From the NCBI RefSeq assembly GCF_900996225.1, contig NZ_CAAJGL010000063.1, forward strand, positions 1 to 64,000: DNA of 64,000 bases, read 5' to 3'. Within the stretch, counting starts at the first letter, position 1; each line of letters opens with the position of its first letter. This document shows positions 59,299 through 64,000 of the stretch, in pieces. The position numbers were made by a program, and so were the translations under genes. The stretch is from Paraburkholderia sp. BCC1884 (GTDB lineage: Bacteria > Pseudomonadota > Gammaproteobacteria > Burkholderiales > Burkholderiaceae). The notes beneath the pieces were generated by a model. The model was not told the origin of the DNA and did not search any database. It worked only from the letters and a program-made list of their open reading frames with translations.

Positions 59299-62193
59299 AT
59301 GGAATTGAGCGCAAGCGATTTAGACGATCGGACGTACGTGTTCGGGGCATTTGAGTTTCTCCCCGGCAGGCAGCTTCTGCTTCGCGATGGCGCGCCGGTT
59401 TCGATCGGAGCGAGAGCGCTCGACATCCTCACACTGCTCGTACGCCGTGCTGGCGAACTGGTTTCCAAGGAAGATTTAACGAAATTTGTCTGGCCCGACA
59501 CCTTTGTTTCCGAGGGCAACCTCAAGGTGAACATTGCCGCGCTGCGTCGCGTGCTTTCCGAAGGATCGCCGGGTGTCGCGCACATAGCGACAAATCCCGG
59601 CCGCGGTTATCGCTTCGTCATGCCGGTTCAGGTCAGGCAGCCCGCCATTTCCAGTTCGCCCCACCCAGGCCATTCCACTTTCTTCAACAACCTGCCTGAG
59701 CCGCATCAGATCATCGGGCGCGCCCATGAGATCAGCTTGCTGGCCGGGCAACTGACGACTGCACGGTGTGTCACGATCGTCGGCGTCGGCGGCGGCGGCA
59801 AAACGACCGTCGCCCTCGCCGTGGCTCACCAGGTCAAGTGCCGCTACTTCGACGGAGTCTGCTTTGTCGACCTGTCTACGGTCGGCGCTCCACAATATGT
59901 CGCAGCGGCGATCGCGACTGCACTGGGCACACAATCGCGTGCAAGAGATATGCTCTCCGGCGTGATTGCGGCCCTTCGCGATCGGCAATTGCTACTGTTG
60001 CTCGACAATTGCGAGCATCTATCGTCCGCGGTGGCGTCGGTCACGGAGCAGATCCTCGACGCTGCAGCTAGAGTCAGCGTAATCGCCACCAGCCGCGAGC
60101 CGCTGCGAACCGCGCAGGAGCAGGTCTATCGGCTGTCGACTCTCGGCGTTCCCGACGACCAGAAAGGCCTGTCGGCTTCACGGGCTTTAGAGTTTCCAGC
60201 CGTTGAACTGTTCGTTACCCGCGCTGCGCAGCGAGGCGATTATGTCTTCACGGATGCCGATGCCCCCATCGTCGCCGCAATCTGCCGCCGCCTGGATGGC
60301 ATTGCACTGGCGGTCGAACTGGCCGCAGGGAAAATAGTTGGTTGTGATCCCACCCGGCTACTGGATATGCTCGAGCAACAATTTCGTGTGCTCAATTGCG
60401 GTCCTCGGAACGCCCCGATGCGCCAGCAAACTTTGTTCGCGACACTGGATTGGAGCTATCGGCTGCTATCGGATCGAGAGGCAACGATCCTTCGGCTTCT
60501 TAGCGTCTTCGCTGGCTACTTCAGCCAGGACGACGCGATTGCGATGTCCGAATGGGCCAACCTCGCGCCTTCCGACACGATCGATGGACTCGGCCAACTG
60601 GTTGCGAAATCTCTCGTCGCTGTGGAATATCGTGACAATGCCGTTCGCTACCGCTTACTCGAAAGCACGCGCGCATACGCCGCGGAAAGGCTCAGCGCAG
60701 AGGCCGAAGACAGTCGCGCGCTGCACCGTTATGCGCTGATTATCCTCGCGCGATTCGAGCGCGCCGAGAACGAGTGGTTCTGGCGCGCGAGTAAAGACTG
60801 GACCTCCGAGCATGCCGGCCGAATCGACGACCTCCGAAAAGCGATCACCTGGGCTTTCGATCCGATGGGGAATCGGGAGCTCGGCGTGAAGTTGACCACG
60901 GCAGCAATTCCTCTATGGGATGAGTTGTCGCAAGTGGAAGAAGCACGCGCGCGTGTCGACTACGCGCTTGCGGCCTTGCAGGAGATGGACGGCTACGCAA
61001 GCGTTCTCAAGATGAAGCTGGCCACGGCGCACGCCTGGAGCATGACCCACTCCCAGCATCTCGTGCCCGGGACCGAGACCGCCTGGCTCGACTGTGTGCA
61101 GTTCGCATCGGAGGCACAAAGCACGGAATATCAGCTACGCGGACTGTGGGGTTTCGCAGTCTATCTGATGTACACCGGACGCCACCATCGTGCGATCGCG
61201 CAACTGGAGCAATTTCAGACAATCGCCGCCAGGCAGACTGAAGAGTCGGCGACCCCCGACGGCGAACGCCTGCTGGCAAACGGCGAAATATACGTGGGCC
61301 GACTGGACACTGCAGTCAGGCGACTCGAGGCACTTGCCGCCCGATACGACCGATTCGAGCAGCGCTCACGTCTCTCGCGCTTTCAGGTGGAGCGCTATGT
61401 GGCCATTCGCGGCACGCTGTCACTCGCTTTCTGGCTTACCGGCTCGCCAGGACGGGCTGCCCAGGCAGCGCAGGAGGCCGTCGAAGGCGCGCGCGCCATC
61501 GGCCACATCACATCGCATTCGACGGCGCTTGCACTGTGGATATTGCCGGTGACGTTCTGGTCGGGGAACTACGACCGCGCAGCAGCTTTTCAGGCGACGC
61601 TCGACGAAAATAACCAGATCGAGAATATCGAAATCTGGGGACCGGTAAGCCGCTTCTTTCACGGCGCAATACAGTTCGCTCGAGGCGAAGAGCTTGGCAT
61701 CGTGGAGATGCGCGAGGCATTGACTGTACTCGTCGAAGGCAATTTTGTCGGCCGCACGCCCATGTATCGAAGCATGTTGTCCGAAGCGCTGCTTTCATCC
61801 GGAAAGGTCGAGGAGGCCGACGCGACCTTGAACGAAGCTCGCACTGCCGCCGAGGCGCAAGGCGAACGATGGTGCCTGCCGGAAATTATGCGTGTACGCG
61901 GGCTAATCGACCTGCACCAGAACAATCCGGCTGCAGCGGAACTTTCATTGACGGATGCTCTGTCCGAAGCGCGGCAGATCGGAGCAATCGCCCTGGAGCT
62001 TCGTGCCGCCCTCACACTATGCGACAAATGGGCAGCAGAAGAACGCAGTGAAGAGGCCCGCAGCCTTCTGAACTCCATTGTCGAAAGATTCGACGACGAC
62101 CCCGAGTACGCCGATCTTATTAAAGCGCGCGCGCGTCTCGACCGGTTGAACAGGACGCGATCTGGGGCGCGCGCAGGCTCCACGGCGGACTGA
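59299..62193 (+). CDS. Winged-helix/ATPase/TPR transcriptional regulator, second copy
   Basis: The 964-residue protein has the same plan as the one at 22772-25546: an OmpR-type winged helix (about 15-110, ISIGARALDILTLLVRR-like and IATNPGRGYRFVMPV), a STAND/NB-ARC-like ATPase (Walker A GVGGGGKTT at 162-170, Walker B LLLLLDNCEHL, VIATSREPLRTAQE, GIALAVELAAG) and a long TPR-like C-terminal part (YALAALQEMD, EARSLLNSIVERFD). It also sits next to MDR dehydrogenase genes, which begin 217 bp downstream on the same strand. The ATG at 59299 begins the winged-helix region; a GTG at 59263 is possible. The signal is unknown. Confidence 0.85.
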   Translation: MELSASDLDDRTYVFGAFEFLPGRQLLLRDGAPVSIGARALDILTLLVRRAGELVSKEDLTKFVWPDTFVSEGNLKVNIAALRRVLSEGSPGVAHIATNPGRGYRFVMPVQVRQPAISSSPHPGHSTFFNNLPEPHQIIGRAHEISLLAGQLTTARCVTIVGVGGGGKTTVALAVAHQVKCRYFDGVCFVDLSTVGAPQYVAAAIATALGTQSRARDMLSGVIAALRDRQLLLLLDNCEHLSSAVASVTEQILDAAARVSVIATSREPLRTAQEQVYRLSTLGVPDDQKGLSASRALEFPAVELFVTRAAQRGDYVFTDADAPIVAAICRRLDGIALAVELAAGKIVGCDPTRLLDMLEQQFRVLNCGPRNAPMRQQTLFATLDWSYRLLSDREATILRLLSVFAGYFSQDDAIAMSEWANLAPSDTIDGLGQLVAKSLVAVEYRDNAVRYRLLESTRAYAAERLSAEAEDSRALHRYALIILARFERAENEWFWRASKDWTSEHAGRIDDLRKAITWAFDPMGNRELGVKLTTAAIPLWDELSQVEEARARVDYALAALQEMDGYASVLKMKLATAHAWSMTHSQHLVPGTETAWLDCVQFASEAQSTEYQLRGLWGFAVYLMYTGRHHRAIAQLEQFQTIAARQTEESATPDGERLLANGEIYVGRLDTAVRRLEALAARYDRFEQRSRLSRFQVERYVAIRGTLSLAFWLTGSPGRAAQAAQEAVEGARAIGHITSHSTALALWILPVTFWSGNYDRAAAFQATLDENNQIENIEIWGPVSRFFHGAIQFARGEELGIVEMREALTVLVEGNFVGRTPMYRSMLSEALLSSGKVEEADATLNEARTAAEAQGERWCLPEIMRVRGLIDLHQNNPAAAELSLTDALSEARQIGAIALELRAALTLCDKWAAEERSEEARSLLNSIVERFDDDPEYADLIKARARLDRLNRTRSGARAGSTAD

Positions 62194-62243
62194 TTCAAGC
62201 CCCGCAGCAGAGGCAAGAACGCTGCCTCTTAAGCCGAAATCTG

Positions 62244-62289
62244 AGTGGCTGACGTAACGCTTCGATGCGTGTAGCACGTTTCAGCCACT
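62244..62289. repeat. Inverted repeat between regulator and dehydrogenase genes
   Basis: AGTGGCTGA (62244-62252) and TCAGCCACT (62281-62289) are perfect 9-bp arms with a 28-nt spacer, 51 bp after the regulator stop. It could be a hairpin ending that transcript or an operator for the next gene. Confidence 0.4.
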
Positions 62290-62345
62290 GACCACGCCTT
62301 ACTACGTTTAACCACAGCGGCACGATTGCAAAGCTATATTTTGTT

Positions 62346-62355
62346 TACCTAGGTA
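62346..62355. promoter_or_regulatory. Palindrome TACCTAGGTA in the dehydrogenase promoter
   Basis: A perfect 10-bp palindrome lies 55 bp upstream of the start at 62410, next to an AT-rich stretch (TATATTTTGTTT). Position and symmetry suggest a repressor or activator site. Confidence 0.4.
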
Positions 62356-62383
62356 GACCCGCGGCATACGCGGAACTTCAAAT

Positions 62384-62400
62384 TTTCAGATTATCTGAAA
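62384..62400 (+). promoter_or_regulatory. Inverted repeat covering the ribosome binding site
   Basis: TTTCAGATTATCTGAAA has perfect 8-bp arms around one T and ends inside the Shine-Dalgarno AAAGGTG (62398-62404) of the gene at 62410. It could act as an operator near the transcription start or, less likely, as a leader hairpin; a 1-nt loop makes the DNA-operator reading more plausible. Confidence 0.5.
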
Positions 62401-62409
62401 GGTGATCAA

Positions 62410-63387
62410 ATGCGCAGCGCAGTTTTCGACTCGTTCGGCGATCCGCTCCAGGTGCTCAAGATCGGGTCCAGTCCGGTGCCTAAGCCTGGCCTTGGTCAAG
62501 TGAGAGTCAAGACCATTCTGTCAGCCGTCCATAACCACGATCTGATGACAATCGCTGGTCAGTACGGATTCAAACCTGATTTTCCCGCCATTGCCGGCAG
62601 CGAAGCCGTTGGGACGATCGACGCTTTGGGTCCGGGCGTAGACGGACTTTTCGTTGGGCAGCGCATTTCGGTAGCGGGCGCCCACGGAACCTGGGCGGAA
62701 TTTTTTATTGCCGACGCACACACCGTCGTTCCGGTTCCGGACAAGATCTCCGACGAAAGCGCTGCGCAGCTTATCGGCATGCCGCTAAGTGCTTTGTTCC
62801 TTCTGAAGTTCGTCGAGGCACAACCCGCGCAATGGATCGTTCAGAATGCGGCAACCGGTGCGGTCGCCACGGCGCTGGCAATGGCCGCACAGGAAAAAGG
62901 AATCAACGTCATCAATCTGGTCCGGCAGGACGACGCCGTCGTGGGTCTTTCCAATATCGGCATCCGCAACGGTGTCTCTACGGCCCGTAGCGACTGGCGG
63001 CAGGAAGTGCAGAAGATCGTTGGCGGAAGTCCGATTGTGTCCGCAATCGATGGTGTCGGCGGCTCTGCCTCTACTGATCTTTTGTCGCTGATTGCCGAGA
63101 GGGGTGTACTGGTGTCTTTCGGCGCGATGTCCGGCAAACCAATGGAAATTCCGCCGGGTGAGCTTATTTTCAGGCAGGCGCTCGTAAAGGGTTTCTGGTT
63201 CACCAAGCTGTTTCAAACCGCGCCACGAGAGGAAATCGGTGCGGCGATCGGCGAGCTTCTTGTGCTGGTCGCGAACGATGTCATCCGCTTGCAGGTCGAC
63301 TCGACCTTCGACCTCGACGACGTAGCGGATGCAATCAAAAAAAATGCCGCACCGTCCCGGCGAGGAAAAGTCTTGCTGCGGCTTTGA
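62410..63387 (+). CDS. Zinc-free MDR-family oxidoreductase (quinone reductase-like)
   Basis: The 325-residue protein has the GroES-like half with NHDLMTIAGQYG and GSEAVGTIDALG, and a nucleotide-binding half with NAATGAVATALAMAAQEKG. No zinc-binding Cys/His sets are present. It resembles zinc-free reductases of the ETR1/quinone-oxidoreductase type, which reduce enoyl thioesters or quinones with NADPH. The ATG at 62410 has AAAGGTG 5 nt upstream, overlapped by an inverted repeat. It follows the large regulator and precedes a second MDR gene by 83 nt, so the two reductases are probably cotranscribed. Substrate unknown. Confidence 0.82.
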   Translation: MRSAVFDSFGDPLQVLKIGSSPVPKPGLGQVRVKTILSAVHNHDLMTIAGQYGFKPDFPAIAGSEAVGTIDALGPGVDGLFVGQRISVAGAHGTWAEFFIADAHTVVPVPDKISDESAAQLIGMPLSALFLLKFVEAQPAQWIVQNAATGAVATALAMAAQEKGINVINLVRQDDAVVGLSNIGIRNGVSTARSDWRQEVQKIVGGSPIVSAIDGVGGSASTDLLSLIAERGVLVSFGAMSGKPMEIPPGELIFRQALVKGFWFTKLFQTAPREEIGAAIGELLVLVANDVIRLQVDSTFDLDDVADAIKKNAAPSRRGKVLLRL

Positions 63388-63470
63388 TGCGCACGGAAGA
63401 CGCGCCATCACGAACACGACCGCAACGCATCACGGCCGTGGATGATTTGCCACGCAATCAGGAGAAAGCC

Positions 63471-64000
63471 ATGCGTGCTGTTGGCTACGAACATGCCGGC
63501 CCCATCGACCGGGAAGAAGCGTTGATCGATCTTGACTTGCCGGACCCGATTGCCGACGGGCGCGACCTTCTGGTCGAAGTCAAAGCAGTATCGGTGAATC
63601 CTGTCGACGTGTTGATTCGCGCCAGGACCGAACCCCCGAGCGAGAGATTCCGGGTGCTCGGATGGGACGCAACCGGCATCGTGCGTGCAGTGGGCCCCGA
63701 TGCGACGCTGTTCCGGCCCGGCGACGAGGTCGCCTATTCCGGCACGATCACCCGCCCGGGGACCAACCAGGAATTTCATCTGATCGATGAACGCCTGGTT
63801 GGCCGCAAGCCGCGTTCGCTCGGTTGGGCAGAAGCCGCCGCGCTGCCGCTGACCGGCGTGACGGCTTGGGAAGTGCTGTTCGATCGGCTGGACGTGGCGC
63901 GCCCGGTGGCGGGCTGCAAACCATCGATTCTGATCATCGGCGGTGCCGGCGGCGTAGGCTCGATGGCGGTTCAACTGGCGCGGCAATTGACGGAGATGAC
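63471..64000 (+). CDS. Zinc-type alcohol dehydrogenase-like protein, cut by window end
   Basis: The first 176 residues are present. They show the MDR pattern MRAVGYEHAGPIDREEALID, VKAVSVNPVDVLIRAR, GWDATGIVRAVGPDAT, and a nucleotide motif IIGGAGGVGSMAVQLARQL near the cut. This matches the TIGR02817-type zinc-binding alcohol dehydrogenase family of quinone oxidoreductase-like proteins. The ATG at 63471 has AGGAGA 5 nt upstream. It is the third gene of a regulator-dehydrogenase-dehydrogenase series. The C-terminal half lies beyond the window. Confidence 0.85.
   Translation, partial: MRAVGYEHAGPIDREEALIDLDLPDPIADGRDLLVEVKAVSVNPVDVLIRARTEPPSERFRVLGWDATGIVRAVGPDATLFRPGDEVAYSGTITRPGTNQEFHLIDERLVGRKPRSLGWAEAAALPLTGVTAWEVLFDRLDVARPVAGCKPSILIIGGAGGVGSMAVQLARQLTEM

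Noticed and set aside
1..64000. CRISPR arrays, rRNA and tRNA genes
   Set aside because: No regularly spaced repeat series and no cloverleaf or rRNA-like stretch was seen on either strand by eye; a covariance search was not possible.

Overview
The window looks like a stretch of a Burkholderiaceae replicon, most likely Paraburkholderia, Caballeronia or Burkholderia. The reasons are high GC, dense LysR/MFS/dehydrogenase content, and proteins typical of that group (DUF3331, a BPSS1780-type membrane protein, small secreted proteins). It carries no rRNA, tRNA, ribosomal or replication genes, so it is accessory or second-chromosome-like metabolic DNA. It is in good coding condition apart from a few remnants: a truncated ISNCY transposase, an HxlR gene with an amber codon, and C-terminal stubs of an M20 amidohydrolase and a TetR regulator.

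Layout. 0-3 kb: IS remnant, flavin reductase, degenerate receiver protein. 3.2-7.4 kb: a translationally coupled trio made of a sigma-54 activator with an unusual C-terminal TPR half, a DUF917 protein and an Asp/Glu/hydantoin racemase. 8.1-9.5 kb: short-chain fatty acid transporter AtoE. 10-12 kb: two small proteins, an AhpD-like protein and a peroxiredoxin. 12.3-20.9 kb: a taurine cluster with a MocR regulator (TauR type), taurine aminotransferase, TauE/SafE exporter, an IsfD/YdfG-type reductase and TauABC. The absence of Xsc and the presence of the reductase plus exporter point to nitrogen scavenging, with taurine converted to sulfoacetaldehyde and then to excreted isethionate. 21-38 kb: redox and electrophile-handling genes (two old yellow enzymes, a quinone-oxidoreductase-like protein, a peroxiredoxin-like protein, three MFS exporters, a LysR regulator and a large winged-helix/ATPase/TPR regulator), interrupted by an in-frame EgtB-EgtD fusion for ergothioneine synthesis.

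38.9-41.4 kb: a LysR regulator divergent from a DUF3100 membrane protein, with the M20 stub behind it. 42.3-47.8 kb: a catabolic cluster of an AraC regulator, a beta-keto acid cleavage enzyme (BKACE), an MFS symporter and two short-chain dehydrogenases, probably for a beta-hydroxy acid. 48-51.5 kb: tautomerase, membrane proteins, and a PadR/DUF1700 pair with a clear promoter and a 12-bp-arm operator. 51.9-55.7 kb: a PAS/GAF histidine kinase, an Lrp regulator and a stand-alone receiver. 55.9-57.9 kb: cupin, LysE exporter and a divergent LysR. 58-64 kb: a DJ-1/PfpI protein, a second large winged-helix/ATPase/TPR regulator and two MDR dehydrogenases, the last cut by the window end.

The most interesting items are the taurine-to-isethionate cluster with helically phased GCCAGC repeats at its divergent promoter, the EgtB-EgtD fusion, the TPR-tailed sigma-54 activator coupled to DUF917 and racemase genes, and an inverted repeat that covers a Shine-Dalgarno site. 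All functional assignments come from reading the translations; no database search was run.
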